From assembly GCF_015234305.1 (NCBI RefSeq), contig NZ_JADGMI010000004.1, positions 522,238-586,237 on the forward strand: a DNA stretch of 64,000 nt, written 5' to 3'. The stretch comes from Superficieibacter sp. 1612_C1. GTDB lineage: Bacteria > Pseudomonadota > Gammaproteobacteria > Enterobacterales > Enterobacteriaceae. Under the pieces are notes generated by a model. The model was given only the letters and a program-made list of their open reading frames with translations. It had not been told where the DNA came from and did not search any database. Made by a program: the position numbers and the translations under genes. Positions 32,284 to 45,991 of the stretch are shown here, one piece after another; position 1 is the first letter of the stretch; the number at the start of each line of letters is the position of its first letter.

Positions 32284-32808
32284 TTAATTGCTATAAGTAA
32301 TGGTAAATTCAGAATCTGCATTTGCTACGCCTGCTTTTATAGTTGCAGACGTGGCGATATAGCGAGCCATGAAAGGCAGGGTAGCCTTACCCTCTCCGTC
32401 GATATCTGTCGGAGTTGACTCGTTATAGAGCTTCAGTAAATTATTATCAGCTCTGTTGTAAATGGCAATCGCGACACCCTCAGCTCCGCCAGCATTCACT
32501 TTAAGATAACCATCACCCTCTTCTGTACCATCAAAGCGAGCAGAGGCTTTCTTATAAGTATCCGGGCAGTTAACCAGATCAATCTGAAAAGCCTGAACTG
32601 ATGCTGTTGTACCAACACCGGTAAAGGTTGTTTTATTTACTTTACCCAGGTCAACGATTTGATTCTGACTTCCGGCGGTAACTTCACAGGTACTGTCAAT
32701 AATTTCGCCGGTAAAATGAACAGTACCGTTGCCATTTGCTGCATAGGCATGTGTTCCTAAAAACAAAGACGAAAAAACCAACGCGCTCTTTAATGCTTTT
32801 CCATTCAT
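32284..32808 (-). CDS. Major fimbrial subunit
   Basis: A 174-residue type-1-like pilin. The signal peptide is MNGKALKSALVFSSLFLGTHAYA, followed by NGNGTVHFTGEIIDSTCEV, which holds the first Cys of the conserved disulfide; the second is in DLVNCPDTY. The penultimate Tyr (FTITYSN) is characteristic of chaperone recognition. It is the first gene of the four-gene operon and is 61 bases upstream of the chaperone frame. Confidence 0.95.
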   Translation of the reverse strand: MNGKALKSALVFSSLFLGTHAYAANGNGTVHFTGEIIDSTCEVTAGSQNQIVDLGKVNKTTFTGVGTTASVQAFQIDLVNCPDTYKKASARFDGTEEGDGYLKVNAGGAEGVAIAIYNRADNNLLKLYNESTPTDIDGEGKATLPFMARYIATSATIKAGVANADSEFTITYSN

Positions 32809-33099
32809 TATGAACCATCCAGAATTATATATAAAATCTATAAGTAATTAAGTTTCATTCCTGAAACAAATATTGTCTTAATGTTAAGACGGCGAAATGC
32901 TAAACCGTCCTTTAAAGGAACGCAAGGAGAAAAAAATTTTCTTTAATTCCTGAAAAAGGAATAATGGAATAATGGAATATTTAAAAGAAATAATAACTAA
33001 TTTTAATATTGTATCCGTAAAATTAATTTTGGGTGATTTTTTTAATTTAATAAAACACCTATTATTACAGGAGCCAATATTTAGATTCTACTTATTAAG
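32809..33099. promoter_or_regulatory. Fimbrial operon upstream region
   Basis: AT-rich region between the pilin start and the glmS terminator; it must hold the fimbrial promoter. It includes an eight-base tandem repeat at 32958-32981. No regulator gene or invertible-element repeats are seen. Confidence 0.5.
32958..32981. repeat. Eight-base tandem repeat upstream of pilin gene
   Basis: GGAATAAT is repeated exactly at 32958 and 32966, and a third copy GGAATATT follows at 32974. It begins 150 bases upstream of the pilin start codon. Change in copy number by slippage could alter promoter spacing; with only about three copies this is speculative. Confidence 0.6.
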
Positions 33100-33131
33100 A
33101 AAAAACCCCGAAAAGTTAAACGGGGTTTTTT
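33100..33131 (-). terminator. glmS terminator
   Basis: AAAAAACCCCG (33100-33110) pairs with CGGGGTTTTTT (33121-33131), with A and T tails on both strands, so it may work in both directions. It lies 15 bases after the glmS stop. Confidence 0.85.
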
Positions 33132-33145
33132 AATACTCTTTTCTA

Positions 33146-34975
33146 TTATTCCACCGTTACCGACTTCGCCAGGTTACGCGGCTGGTCCACATCAGTGCCT
33201 TTAATCAGCGCGACGTGATACGCCAGCAGCTGTAACGGGATGGTGTAGAAAATCGGCGCAATCACCTCTTCCACATGCGGCATCTCAATAATATGCATAT
33301 TATCGCTGCTGGCGAAGCCAGCATCACGATCGGCGAAGACATATAATTGACCGCCGCGAGCGCGCACTTCTTCAATATTAGATTTCAGCTTTTCCAGCAA
33401 ATCGTTATTGGGTGCAACGACAATGACCGGCATATCCGCGTCAATCAGCGCCAGCGGACCATGTTTCAGTTCGCCTGCCGCATAGGCTTCCGCGTGAATA
33501 TAGGAGATCTCTTTCAGTTTCAGCGCGCCTTCCAGCGCAATCGGATACTGATCGCCACGGCCGAGGAACAACGCGTGGTGTTTGTCGGAGAAATCTTCCG
33601 CCAGCGCTTCAATGCGCTTGTCCTGCGATAGCATCTGTTCAATACGGCTCGGTAATGCCTGGAGGCCATGAACGATGTCATGCTCAACGGAAGCGTCCAG
33701 ACCTTTCAGACGCGCCAGTTTTGCCACCAGCATCAGCAGCACGGTCAGCTGGGTGGTGAACGCTTTCGTGGATGCCACGCCGATTTCCGTACCGGCATTG
33801 GTCATCATCGCCAGGTCGGATTCACGTACCAGAGAGGAGCCCGGAACGTTACAGATTGCCAGTGAGCCGAGATAACCCAGTTCTTTGGACAAGCGCAGGC
33901 CCGCGAGGGTATCCGCCGTTTCACCTGACTGAGAAAGGGTGATCATCAGGCTATTACGACGCACGGCGGATTTGCGGTAGCGGAATTCGGAGGCGATTTC
34001 CACATCGCACGGAATACCCGCCAGCGATTCGAACCAGTAGCGGGAAACCATGCCTGAGTTGTAAGAGGTGCCGCAGGCGATGATTTGAATGTGCTCCACC
34101 TGCGCCAGCAGGTCGTTGGCATTCGGGCCCAGCTCGCTTAAATCTACCTCGCCGTGGCTGATGCGTCCGGTGAGGGTGTTTTTAATCGCATTCGGCTGTT
34201 CGTAGATCTCTTTCTGCATGTAATGACGGTAAATACCTTTGTCACCCGCGTCATATTGCAGACTGGATTCGATATCCTGACGTTTCACTTCCGCGCCGGT
34301 TTTATCGAAAATGGAAACGGTACGGCGGGTCACTTCTGCAATATCGCCCTCTTCGAGGAAAATAAAGCGGCGCGTCACCGGCAGCAGCGCCAGCTGGTCA
34401 GAGGCGATAAAGTTCTCACCCATACCAAGGCCGATCACCAGCGGGCTACCTGAACGAGCCGCCAGCAGAGTATCCGGTTTACGGGTATCCATAATCACCG
34501 TGCCGTAGGCACCACGAAGCTGCGGGATGGTACGCAGCACGGCATCGCGCAGCGTGCCGCCCTGTTCCAGCTCCCAATGCACTAAGTGAGCAATCACTTC
34601 GGTATCGGTTTCGGAGACAAACGTGTAGCCGCGCGACTTCAGCGTTTCACGCAGCGGTTCATGGTTTTCGATGATGCCGTTATGCACCACCACAATGTGT
34701 TCAGAGACATGCGGGTGCGCATTCGCTTCTGACGGTTCGCCGTGGGTCGCCCAGCGGGTGTGAGCAATACCGGTGCCGCCATGCAGCGGATGATCTTCCG
34801 CCGCCTGAGAAAGCATTTGCACTTTACCGAGGCGACGCAGACGGGTCATATTCCCTTCGTTGTCGACCACTGCCAGACCGGCAGAGTCGTAGCCACGGTA
34901 TTCCAGACGACGTAAACCTTCGAGAAGGATTTCCGCTACATCACGCTGCGCGATAGCGCCAACAATTCCACACAT
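33146..34975 (-). CDS. glmS: Glutamine-fructose-6-phosphate aminotransferase
   Basis: First enzyme of amino-sugar synthesis, making glucosamine-6-phosphate from fructose-6-phosphate and glutamine. The 609-residue protein starts [12 protein letters not shown]; Cys2 is the glutaminase nucleophile. The glutaminase domain spans about 1-240, followed by two SIS isomerase domains ([17 protein letters not shown] and [14 protein letters not shown] near 300-355) and the C-terminal [10 protein letters not shown]. It is downstream of glmU. In E. coli the message is processed and controlled by GlmY/GlmZ small RNAs. Confidence 0.98.
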   Translation of the reverse strand: MCGIVGAIAQRDVAEILLEGLRRLEYRGYDSAGLAVVDNEGNMTRLRRLGKVQMLSQAAEDHPLHGGTGIAHTRWATHGEPSEANAHPHVSEHIVVVHNGIIENHEPLRETLKSRGYTFVSETDTEVIAHLVHWELEQGGTLRDAVLRTIPQLRGAYGTVIMDTRKPDTLLAARSGSPLVIGLGMGENFIASDQLALLPVTRRFIFLEEGDIAEVTRRTVSIFDKTGAEVKRQDIESSLQYDAGDKGIYRHYMQKEIYEQPNAIKNTLTGRISHGEVDLSELGPNANDLLAQVEHIQIIACGTSYNSGMVSRYWFESLAGIPCDVEIASEFRYRKSAVRRNSLMITLSQSGETADTLAGLRLSKELGYLGSLAICNVPGSSLVRESDLAMMTNAGTEIGVASTKAFTTQLTVLLMLVAKLARLKGLDASVEHDIVHGLQALPSRIEQMLSQDKRIEALAEDFSDKHHALFLGRGDQYPIALEGALKLKEISYIHAEAYAAGELKHGPLALIDADMPVIVVAPNNDLLEKLKSNIEEVRARGGQLYVFADRDAGFASSDNMHIIEMPHVEEVIAPIFYTIPLQLLAYHVALIKGTDVDQPRNLAKSVTVE

Positions 34976-35135
34976 AGTTTTTGATTCCGATTTTGGCGTA
35001 ATGCCATGCGTTGTCGGTCAACCTGTTATGCCCGTTGTTACGAGCGCCCCGAGCCTTGTAGAGAGTGGGGTTATTTTTATAGGTACTGCTTTTCGGGCGG
35101 GAAATATATGTTTATCTCCTCTGCCCTGGTCTGCA

Positions 35136-35168
35136 TGCCGGATGGCGCTTCGCTTATCCGGCCTACAA
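35136..35168. repeat. REP palindrome between glmU and glmS
   Basis: GCCGGATGGCG and TATCCGGCCTAC form a REP-type palindrome in the glmU-glmS gap (34,976-35,198). Confidence 0.75.
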
Positions 35169-35198
35169 AATGTCATCGAACGCGGTAAGACAACATCA

Positions 35199-36569
35199 TT
35201 ACTTTTTCTTCACCGGACGCTGCCAGCCCTGTTTATGGGTCTGCCGCACGCGGCTTAATACCAGTTCGTTATCGGCGACGTCGCGCGTTACGGTGGTGCC
35301 TGCGGCAATGGTCGCGCCGTTGCCCACGCTGACCGGGGCCACCAGCTGCGTGTCAGAACCGACAAACACATCGTTGCCAATAATCGTTTTATGCTTATTC
35401 GCGCCGTCGTAATTACAGGTGATGGTGCCTGCGCCAATATTAACGTTATCGCCAATGTCCGCGTCGCCAAGATAGGTCAGATGACCCGCCTTAGAGCCTT
35501 TACCTAAACGCGCTTTTTTCATCTCGACGAAGTTGCCGACGTGCGCGCCTTCCAGCAGTTCCGCGCCAGGACGCAGACGTGCAAACGGACCAATGGTACA
35601 GGCGGCCTCAAGGTGCGCATCTTCAACCACGCTGTACGGGCTGATCTCGCAGTCGTCGCCAATGACGCTGTTTTTGATCACGCAGCCCGCGCCGATTTTC
35701 ACGCGATGGCCCAGCGTGACGTCACCCTCAAGAATAACGTTAGTATCAATTTCGACATCGCGCCCGTGTTGCAGCGTGCCGCGCAGATCAAAACGCGCCG
35801 GGTCGCGCAACATGACGCCTGCCAGCAGCAGTTTTTCCGCCTGCTCGGACTGATAAACGCGCTCCAGACGGGAGAGCTGAAGACGGTTGTTGACGCCTTC
35901 CACTTCGCTCAGGCGCTGCGGGTGGACGGCGGCGATTTCATGGCCTTCCTGCCAGGCCATCGCAATAATATCGGTGATGTAGTATTCGCCCTGGACATTA
36001 TTATTGGTCAGCTTAGCCAGCCAGCGCTTCATATCCGCGCCGTTAGCGATGAGAATACCGGTATTGATTTCCTGAATTTGACGCTGCGCGTCGGTCGCGT
36101 CTTTATGCTCAACGATGCCGGTCACGTTGCCGTTTTCACGGGTAATGCGGCCATAGCCGGTCGGATCGTCAAGTTTAACGGTCAGCAACCCGATGCCGCC
36201 CTGCGGTCTGGCGTCACGCAGGCGTTGTAGGGTATCAACGGAGATCAACGGCACATCGCCGTAGAGCATCAGAATATCTTCGTCGTCCGCAAAAAATGGC
36301 GCGGCCTGCTGCATAGCATGGCCGGTGCCCAGTTGTTCCGCCTGAAGGACCCAATTCAGGTTGTCTTCACGCAGCGTTTGCTTCAGCAAATCGCCACCGT
36401 GCCCGTAAACAAGATGGACCTTCGTCGCCCCTAAATGATGAGCGGCATCAATGACATGTTGCACCATAGGCTTACCGCCCAGGGTGTGCAGCACCTTAGG
36501 AAGATCGGAATACATGCGTGTGCCTTTGCCTGCGGCAAGGATCACTACGCTCATCGCACTGTTTGCCAT
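35199..36569 (-). CDS. glmU: Bifunctional GlmU, N-acetylglucosamine-1-phosphate uridyltransferase / acetyltransferase
   Basis: Makes UDP-N-acetylglucosamine for peptidoglycan and lipopolysaccharide. The 456-residue protein has an N-terminal pyrophosphorylase ([18 protein letters not shown], residues 11-28; LYGDVPLI near 103) and a C-terminal left-handed beta helix with hexapeptide repeats (about 250-440), including the acetyl-CoA region [17 protein letters not shown]. It lies upstream of glmS in the conserved order. Confidence 0.98.
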   Translation of the reverse strand: MANSAMSVVILAAGKGTRMYSDLPKVLHTLGGKPMVQHVIDAAHHLGATKVHLVYGHGGDLLKQTLREDNLNWVLQAEQLGTGHAMQQAAPFFADDEDILMLYGDVPLISVDTLQRLRDARPQGGIGLLTVKLDDPTGYGRITRENGNVTGIVEHKDATDAQRQIQEINTGILIANGADMKRWLAKLTNNNVQGEYYITDIIAMAWQEGHEIAAVHPQRLSEVEGVNNRLQLSRLERVYQSEQAEKLLLAGVMLRDPARFDLRGTLQHGRDVEIDTNVILEGDVTLGHRVKIGAGCVIKNSVIGDDCEISPYSVVEDAHLEAACTIGPFARLRPGAELLEGAHVGNFVEMKKARLGKGSKAGHLTYLGDADIGDNVNIGAGTITCNYDGANKHKTIIGNDVFVGSDTQLVAPVSVGNGATIAAGTTVTRDVADNELVLSRVRQTHKQGWQRPVKKK

Positions 36570-36797
36570 ACGCGTCCTGACTGTAATGTAAGTAAGAAGT
36601 AGATAACTTTCCCGTTGAAAACTCTACATATTTTTCACAAGAAAATGAAGCGCCGCGAAAACACGCAGCGTAGCAGGATAACAGAGAGATTATTGGTGAC
36701 AAGTCAGGTATTTACCGCATGAATTTTACTTTTCAGGCCATTATTTCCCGCAAACCGGTTGTTTTCATTGTTCTTTTTAGACACAAAGAAAGCATAA
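36570..36797. other. Gap between glmU and the Bax-inhibitor-type gene
   Basis: The stretch should contain the glmUS promoter on the minus strand. I see no gene and no certain promoter boxes. Confidence 0.4.
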
Positions 36798-36825
36798 TAA
36801 AAACCAGCGGCTTTGGCGCTGGCTT
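36798..36825 (-). terminator. Terminator of Bax-inhibitor-type gene
   Basis: On the minus strand GCCAGCG and CGCTGG form a short GC-rich stem followed by TTTTTATT, 20 bases after the stop. Confidence 0.7.
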
Positions 36826-36844
36826 TTATTGCATTCGGGAGTAA

Positions 36845-37543
36845 TTAATTGCGCGACATAAAAATACGCAGCACGTACCAGAACATAGTCGCAATGGAGG
36901 CAAACAGATGTAATGCCGCGCCTGCCGGACGATCGACCGGATAGTGATGAATGATATTAGAGGTGTCATAGAGCACAAAGCCCGCGCACAGCAATACCAT
37001 CAATGCCGAAAACCAGACGCCCAGCGAGAAACCACAAATCACGCTGGCGATAATCGCACCCAGAGCGATAAAGCCTGCCATCGATAAAAACGAACGCATA
37101 AACGAAAAATCTTTTTTCGTGGTAAACGCCGTAAAGGTGAGGCCGCCCACAAGCAGCAACGTGGTAATGCCTGCCGCCCCGATAATCGCGGGATTAATAT
37201 ACGCCGCCAGCGTCAGCAGCGGAGCAAAGATCAGGGACTCGGCCAGCACGTAGATGCCCAGGCCAATAAGCTGGGTCTGGTTAGAGTCAGCGCCATCCGC
37301 CAGACGCGTCGCCAGCATGCTGACCAGCATAAACGCGCCAAGTACCACCAGCCAGCCGTACTTACCACCGACCATCAGCACCTCGAGCATCATGTCGCCG
37401 ATTCCGGTAAACATTAATGCACCGCTGAGCACGATAAACCCCATGACCGCGGCCGCCAGATGCAGATAGGCCCGACGAATAAAAGTAGCGCGATCGGTAT
37501 GTAAGCCCGGTTGCGGGCCAGCAAAAGATGGCTTGAATGACAT
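36845..37543 (-). CDS. Bax inhibitor-1 / YccA family membrane protein
   Basis: A 232-residue inner-membrane protein with seven hydrophobic segments between about residues 28 and 228. The family signature is seen in LLTLAAYINPAIIGAAGITTLLLVGGLTFTAFTTKKDFSFMRSFL and in the C-terminal FVLYDTSNIIHHYPVD with the paired Asp and Tyr of the pH-sensing site, then ALHLFASIATMFWYVLRIFMSRN. YccA in E. coli modulates FtsH; other members leak calcium. Its place between atpC and glmU is not the E. coli arrangement. It has its own terminator, so it is likely a single-gene unit. Confidence 0.9.
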   Translation of the reverse strand: MSFKPSFAGPQPGLHTDRATFIRRAYLHLAAAVMGFIVLSGALMFTGIGDMMLEVLMVGGKYGWLVVLGAFMLVSMLATRLADGADSNQTQLIGLGIYVLAESLIFAPLLTLAAYINPAIIGAAGITTLLLVGGLTFTAFTTKKDFSFMRSFLSMAGFIALGAIIASVICGFSLGVWFSALMVLLCAGFVLYDTSNIIHHYPVDRPAGAALHLFASIATMFWYVLRIFMSRN

Positions 37544-37710
37544 AGTAATGATCCTTCATTTAAGGCAATAAAACTGACCGGGCAGCCCTGAGCACAGGAG
37601 AGGCCGATCTTATGGGAAAGCGTCAAGCCGCACGTGTCCGTGGGAAGAGCGTCTTTTCAACTTGACGGGTTTTTAACACAGGTAGTTTATCGAATAAAAA
37701 TTGAGAGGAT

Positions 37711-37746
37711 AAAAAAAAACCAGTCTGTTTTCAGACTGGTTTTTTG
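37711..37746 (-). terminator. atp operon terminator
   Basis: AACCAGTCTG (37718-37727) and CAGACTGGTT (37732-37741) form a perfect ten-base-pair stem with a TTTT loop and A/T tails on both sides, 15 bases after the atpC stop. Confidence 0.9.
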
Positions 37747-37761
37747 CTTTTCAAGCCGGTG

Positions 37762-38181
37762 TTACATCGCTTTTTTGGTCAACTCGATAACGCGCAGTTT
37801 GGCGATCGCTTTGGCCAGTTCCGCAGATGCCTGAGCGTAATCCACGTCACCATGAGAGCTTTTAATGTGCTCTTCAGCCTTACGTTTCGCTTCCAGGGCT
37901 CGCGCTTCGTCGAGGTCCTGACCGCGAATCGCGGTATCAGCCAGAACGGTCACGCTGCCAGACTGCACTTCAAGAATGCCGCCGGACAGATAGATAAACT
38001 CTTCATGACCGTGCTGTTTCACGATGCGGATCATACCAGGCTTAATGGCGGTGAGCAGCGGGGCGTGGCCCGGGTAAATACCCAGTTCACCTTCACTACC
38101 CGTTACCTGGATTTTCTCGACCAGCCCGGAGAACATTTGATGCTCCGCGCTGACGACGTCCAGGTGGTAAGTCATTGCCAT
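37762..38181 (-). CDS. atpC: ATP synthase F1 epsilon subunit
   Basis: Central-stalk subunit that inhibits ATP hydrolysis, 139 residues. The N-terminal beta sandwich begins [23 protein letters not shown] with the family motif [19 protein letters not shown]; the last 50 residues form the two-helix arm. It is the last gene of the nine-gene atp operon and is followed by a strong terminator. Confidence 0.98.
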   Translation of the reverse strand: MAMTYHLDVVSAEHQMFSGLVEKIQVTGSEGELGIYPGHAPLLTAIKPGMIRIVKQHGHEEFIYLSGGILEVQSGSVTVLADTAIRGQDLDEARALEAKRKAEEHIKSSHGDVDYAQASAELAKAIAKLRVIELTKKAM

Positions 38182-38201
38182 ATCACCCTCCGATTAAGGC
38201 G

Positions 38202-40474
<2,273 letters not shown>

Positions 40475-40524
40475 GAGCTTCTCCTCAATGCCTTGCGGCC
40501 TGTCCTAAGACAAGCCGCCAGACG

Positions 40525-42066
40525 TTACCAGGACTGGGTTGCTTTGAAGGAATCGAGGATGCCTTTCAGCTTGCCTTCGATTTCGTCGTTATAGCCGCCA
40601 CTCTGGTTGATTTCCTGCATCAGGGAGGCATGATCACGGTCGACATAAGCCAGCAGAGCGGCTTCAAAACTACCGATTTTCGCCAGTTCGACATCCGCCA
40701 GGTAACCACGTTCAGCTGCGAACAGAACCAGAGACTGCTGTGCGACAGACATCGGCGCATACTGTTTCTGTTTCAGCAGTTCGGTCACTTTCTGACCGTG
40801 ATCGAGCTGTTTACGGGTTGCATCGTCAAGGTCGGATGCAAACTGGGAGAACGCCGCCAGTTCACGATACTGTGCCAGCGCGGTACGGATACCACCGGAC
40901 AGTTTTTTCATGATCTTGGTCTGCGCTGCACCACCCACACGGGATACAGAGATACCCGGGTTAACCGCAGGACGAATACCGGCGTTAAACAGGTTGGATT
41001 CCAGGAAGATCTGACCATCGGTAATCGAAATTACGTTGGTCGGAACGAACGCGGAAACGTCACCAGCTTGCGTTTCGATAATCGGCAGCGCGGTCAGAGA
41101 GCCGGTTTGCCCTTTCACTTCACCTTTAGTGAAGTTTTCAACGTATTCGGCGTTAACACGCGCAGCACGCTCCAGCAGACGGGAGTGGAGGTAGAATACG
41201 TCGCCCGGGAATGCTTCACGTCCTGGCGGACGACGGAGCAGCAGGGAAATCTGACGATAAGCGACAGCCTGTTTAGACAGGTCATCATAAATGATCAGTG
41301 CATCTTCACCACGGTCGCGGAAGTATTCGCCCATTGCGCAACCGGCATACGGAGCCAGGTATTGCAGTGCAGCGGATTCAGACGCGGTTGCCACGACAAC
41401 GATGGTGTTAGCCAGCGCGCCGTGCTCTTCCAGTTTACGTACCACGTTAGAGATGGTGGACGCTTTCTGGCCGATAGCAACATAGATACATTTGATGCCG
41501 GAATCGCGCTGGTTGATGATGGCATCAATGGCCAGTGCGGTTTTACCGGTCTGACGGTCGCCGATAACCAGTTCACGCTGACCACGACCGATTGGGATCA
41601 TGGCGTCAACGGATTTGTAACCGGTCTGTACCGGCTGGTCAACGGACTGACGGTCGATTACGCCCGGCGCGATAGCTTCAACGGCAGAGAAGCCGTCGTT
41701 ATCAACCGGACCTTTACCGTCGATTGGCGCACCCAGCGTGTTCAGCACACGGCCCAGCAGGCCACGGCCAACCGGAACTTCCAGGATACGGCCAGTACAC
41801 TTCACCTTCATACCTTCGGCGAGGTCAGCGTACGGACCCATCACCACCGCACCTACGGAGTCGCGCTCCAGGTTCAGGGCGATAGCGTAACGGTTACCCG
41901 GCAGGGAGATCATCTCACCCTGCATACAATCGGCCAGGCCGTGAATGCGGATAACACCGTCACTTACAGAAACAATAGTACCTTCGTTGTGAGCTTCGCT
42001 CACCACATTGAACTGAGCAATGCGCTGCTTGATCAGTTCGCTGATTTCGGTGGAATTCAGTTGCAT
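40525..42066 (-). CDS. atpA: ATP synthase F1 alpha subunit
   Basis: Non-catalytic nucleotide-binding subunit, 513 residues. The P-loop is GDRQTGKT (about 169-176), Walker B-like [14 protein letters not shown] lies near 267-280, and the arginine finger is in [10 protein letters not shown] near residue 376. It carries the longest antisense open frame in the operon, which I treat as a coding shadow. Confidence 0.98.
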   Translation of the reverse strand: MQLNSTEISELIKQRIAQFNVVSEAHNEGTIVSVSDGVIRIHGLADCMQGEMISLPGNRYAIALNLERDSVGAVVMGPYADLAEGMKVKCTGRILEVPVGRGLLGRVLNTLGAPIDGKGPVDNDGFSAVEAIAPGVIDRQSVDQPVQTGYKSVDAMIPIGRGQRELVIGDRQTGKTALAIDAIINQRDSGIKCIYVAIGQKASTISNVVRKLEEHGALANTIVVVATASESAALQYLAPYAGCAMGEYFRDRGEDALIIYDDLSKQAVAYRQISLLLRRPPGREAFPGDVFYLHSRLLERAARVNAEYVENFTKGEVKGQTGSLTALPIIETQAGDVSAFVPTNVISITDGQIFLESNLFNAGIRPAVNPGISVSRVGGAAQTKIMKKLSGGIRTALAQYRELAAFSQFASDLDDATRKQLDHGQKVTELLKQKQYAPMSVAQQSLVLFAAERGYLADVELAKIGSFEAALLAYVDRDHASLMQEINQSGGYNDEIEGKLKGILDSFKATQSW

Positions 42067-42078
42067 GCTCCAGTCCCC

Positions 42079-42612
42079 TTAAGACTGCAAGACGTCTGCA
42101 AGGCGATCAAGACGGCCGCGTACGCTACCATCAATGACCATATCACCCGCACGGATGATAACTCCTGCCATTACAGACTTATCGATTTTGCAATTCAGCT
42201 TAACTTTGCGTGACAGACGTTTTTCCATCGCGGCGCTGATTTTCGTAAGCTGTTCATCACTCAATGCGGTTGCAGAAGTGACGTCTACCTCTGCGATAGC
42301 CTCACTGGCTGCACGCAGGTGAATAAACTGCTCAAGAACATCGGGGAGCGCGTTCAGACGATTGTTTTCAGCCATCACCCGGATCAGGTTCTGGCCGTTT
42401 TCGTCTAACTGCTCACCGCAGACTGCGATAAACGACTCAGCGAGCGTTTCCGGCGCAAGCGCGCCAGAGAGAAGCTCTGCCATTTGTTCGTTTCTGGTAA
42501 CCTCAGCGGCAAACGCCAGCATATCCTGCCAGCGCTGTACACTTTGGTGTTCAACGGCAAAGTCAAAAGCTGCTTTGGCGTAGGGGCGAGCTACCGTTAC
42601 AAATTCAGACAT
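42079..42612 (-). CDS. atpH: ATP synthase F1 delta subunit
   Basis: Peripheral-stalk connector on top of F1, 177 residues, starting [22 protein letters not shown] with the helical N-terminal domain that binds alpha, and ending in [19 protein letters not shown], the family signature. It lies 14 bases after atpF and 12 bases before atpA. Confidence 0.98.
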   Translation of the reverse strand: MSEFVTVARPYAKAAFDFAVEHQSVQRWQDMLAFAAEVTRNEQMAELLSGALAPETLAESFIAVCGEQLDENGQNLIRVMAENNRLNALPDVLEQFIHLRAASEAIAEVDVTSATALSDEQLTKISAAMEKRLSRKVKLNCKIDKSVMAGVIIRAGDMVIDGSVRGRLDRLADVLQS

Positions 42613-42626
42613 CGGCCCCTCCCTCC

Positions 42627-43097
42627 TTACAGTTCAGCGACAAGTTTATCCACGATGTCGCTGTTAGCAGCTTCATCCACGGAACGTTCGATGATCTTCT
42701 CGGCCCCGGCCACAGCCAGGATAGCCACTTGCTTACGCAGTTCTTCGCGAGCGCGTTTGCGCTCCGCATCGATTTCTGCCTGAGCCTGCGCCACGATTTT
42801 AGCTCGTTCCTGCTCTGCTTCAGTTTTCGCTTCGTCCAGGATCTGAGAACGGCGTTTGTTCGCCTGTTCAATGATTACCTGAGCTTCCGCCTTCGCTTTT
42901 TTCAGCTGGTCGGTCGCGCTGGCCTTTGCAAGGTCAAGGTCCTTATGTGCTCGTTCAGCAGAAGCAAGGCCGTCAGCAATCTCTTTTTGACGCTTTTCGA
43001 TGGCAGCCATTAACGGCGGCCATACATACTTCATGCAGAACAGAACGAACAGGACAAACGCGATGGCCTGGCCGAGGATTGTTGCGTTAAGATTCAC
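42627..43097 (-). CDS. atpF: ATP synthase F0 b subunit
   Basis: Peripheral-stalk subunit of 156 residues, with one N-terminal membrane helix ([23 protein letters not shown], about 6-28) followed by a long charged right-handed coiled coil to the end. Two copies form the stator. Length equals the E. coli protein. Confidence 0.98.
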   Translation of the reverse strand: MNLNATILGQAIAFVLFVLFCMKYVWPPLMAAIEKRQKEIADGLASAERAHKDLDLAKASATDQLKKAKAEAQVIIEQANKRRSQILDEAKTEAEQERAKIVAQAQAEIDAERKRAREELRKQVAILAVAGAEKIIERSVDEAANSDIVDKLVAEL

Positions 43098-43117
43098 AGC
43101 ACAATGCCTCTTATCTA

Positions 43118-43416
<299 letters not shown>

Positions 43417-43445
43417 TCAGTTTAAAACATTTAGTGGTGGTAAAA

Positions 43446-44653
<1,208 letters not shown>

Positions 44654-44743
44654 CACGTTTTTACTCCTGCTCCCTAAGAGGTATGCCGCGTGTCGTATAA
44701 AACGTCCTTTGGCCCCCGGAGTCAAGCATCAAAAAGCGGTCAA

Positions 44744-44771
44744 ATTATACGGTGCGGCCTCGTGATTTCAA
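44744..44771 (-). promoter_or_regulatory. atp operon promoter
   Basis: On the minus strand TTGAAA (44771-44766) and a perfect TATAAT (44749-44744) are spaced by 16 bases, about 90 bases before atpI. This agrees with the main E. coli atp promoter as I remember it. Confidence 0.8.
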
Positions 44772-45268
44772 ACAATAAGTAGCGAAAAGGTGAATAAATG
44801 TTTAAATAATTTTCTGAAGCGCTATTTTTCACGTTTTTGCCAAAGTGTGAACAATCGAGCAAAAGTCCAAATAACGCGAAAAGCCTGATGATAAAGCGTG
44901 CACCAGATCACATAATAAACATTTCCACTTTCAGTGGCTCAACAGCGTTCATGCGGTTTTTTTGTTCAACCTTTTGATATTAATGCTTAAAAATCGTGAG
45001 ATTACACAAAACAGCGCCCCTTTTATCATAAACACCACATTGACATTTATAATAAATATTTAACAAATCACGCCCGGTCTCTCTGAACATTTTTAGCAGG
45101 CTGATATTTTCCATGTTGACTATTTTTCTGGTTAACAAAAAGAGCTCAGTTAAAATCCAGAGAACAAATAGTTAAGACATAGTTAAATACAATCCAGCCT
45201 GGTACCTTTTCCCGCTAAAATTTTTAACATTATCCGGTGCGTTTTTTTTCTACTTTTTTTGATAAAAA
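44772..45268. other. Non-coding gap between atp promoter and rsmG
   Basis: A gap of nearly 500 bases, AT-rich, without an open frame of weight. The same long gap is present in E. coli, where minor atp promoters lie in it. I see no terminator for rsmG with certainty. Confidence 0.5.
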
Positions 45269-45892
45269 TTAAATTTTATTGTGGGTTAAAAGCACAAGAT
45301 GGCGCTCGCCTTCAAGCTCAGGAACCCGCAGTTTAACCACGGATTCGACAGAAAATTCAACGGGAAGCTGAGAAATCTCATCGTCAGGTAGTTGACCTTT
45401 AAGTGCGTAAAAACGGCCCTTCTCGCCGGGCAGGTGGTGGCACCACTGCACCATATCCGTCAGTGAAGCGAACGCGCGGCTGATGACACCGTCAAAAGGC
45501 GGCTCAGCGGGGAAATCCTCTACCCTGCTCTGTACAGGCTGTACGTTGTCCAGCTTCAATTCGTGCTGCACCTGGCGCAGAAAACGGACGCGTTTACCCA
45601 GGCTGTCCAGCAATGTGAACTGCGCCTCCGGACGCACGATGGATAACGGGATCCCCGGCAGCCCTGGCCCGGTACCGACATCGATAAAGCGCGTGCCTTC
45701 GAGATAAGGTGCAACGACTAGACTGTCGAGAATATGGCGGACCAGCATCTCGTTCGGATCGCGTACCGACGTGAGGTTGTAGGCTTTATTCCACTTGTGC
45801 AGCATATCGACATAGGCAACTAACTGGTTTTTCTGGTGATCGGAGAGCGAAATCCCTGCTTTATCCAGCAGACGAGAGAGTTTGTTCAGCAC
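45269..45892 (-). CDS. rsmG: 16S rRNA (guanine527-N7)-methyltransferase RsmG
   Basis: A 207-residue methyltransferase (GidB) that methylates G527 of 16S rRNA; loss gives low-level streptomycin resistance in E. coli. The S-adenosylmethionine loop is [15 protein letters not shown] (about 68-82), followed by [14 protein letters not shown]. It follows mnmG on the same strand with a REP pair between. Confidence 0.97.
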   Translation of the reverse strand: MLNKLSRLLDKAGISLSDHQKNQLVAYVDMLHKWNKAYNLTSVRDPNEMLVRHILDSLVVAPYLEGTRFIDVGTGPGLPGIPLSIVRPEAQFTLLDSLGKRVRFLRQVQHELKLDNVQPVQSRVEDFPAEPPFDGVISRAFASLTDMVQWCHHLPGEKGRFYALKGQLPDDEISQLPVEFSVESVVKLRVPELEGERHLVLLTHNKI

Positions 45893-45913
45893 GGTAAATA
45901 CCTGTTATTGATC

Positions 45914-45985
45914 TGCCGGATAGCATCGTCATTTTATCCGGCGTGGAGAACGTGTTCCAGGCCCGGTAAGCGGTGCTTACCGGGC
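45914..45985. repeat. REP pair between mnmG and rsmG
   Basis: GCCGGATA/TATCCGGC (about 45915-45942) and the perfect 11-base-pair hairpin GCCCGGTAAGC/GCTTACCGGGC (45961-45985, loop GGT) lie between the two genes. Confidence 0.75.
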
Positions 45986-45991
45986 AATATA

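Noticed and set aside
40630..42213. 527-codon open frame antisense to atpA
   Set aside because: It is a frame shadow of the strongly biased atpA codons; the product has no domain pattern and no ribosome site.
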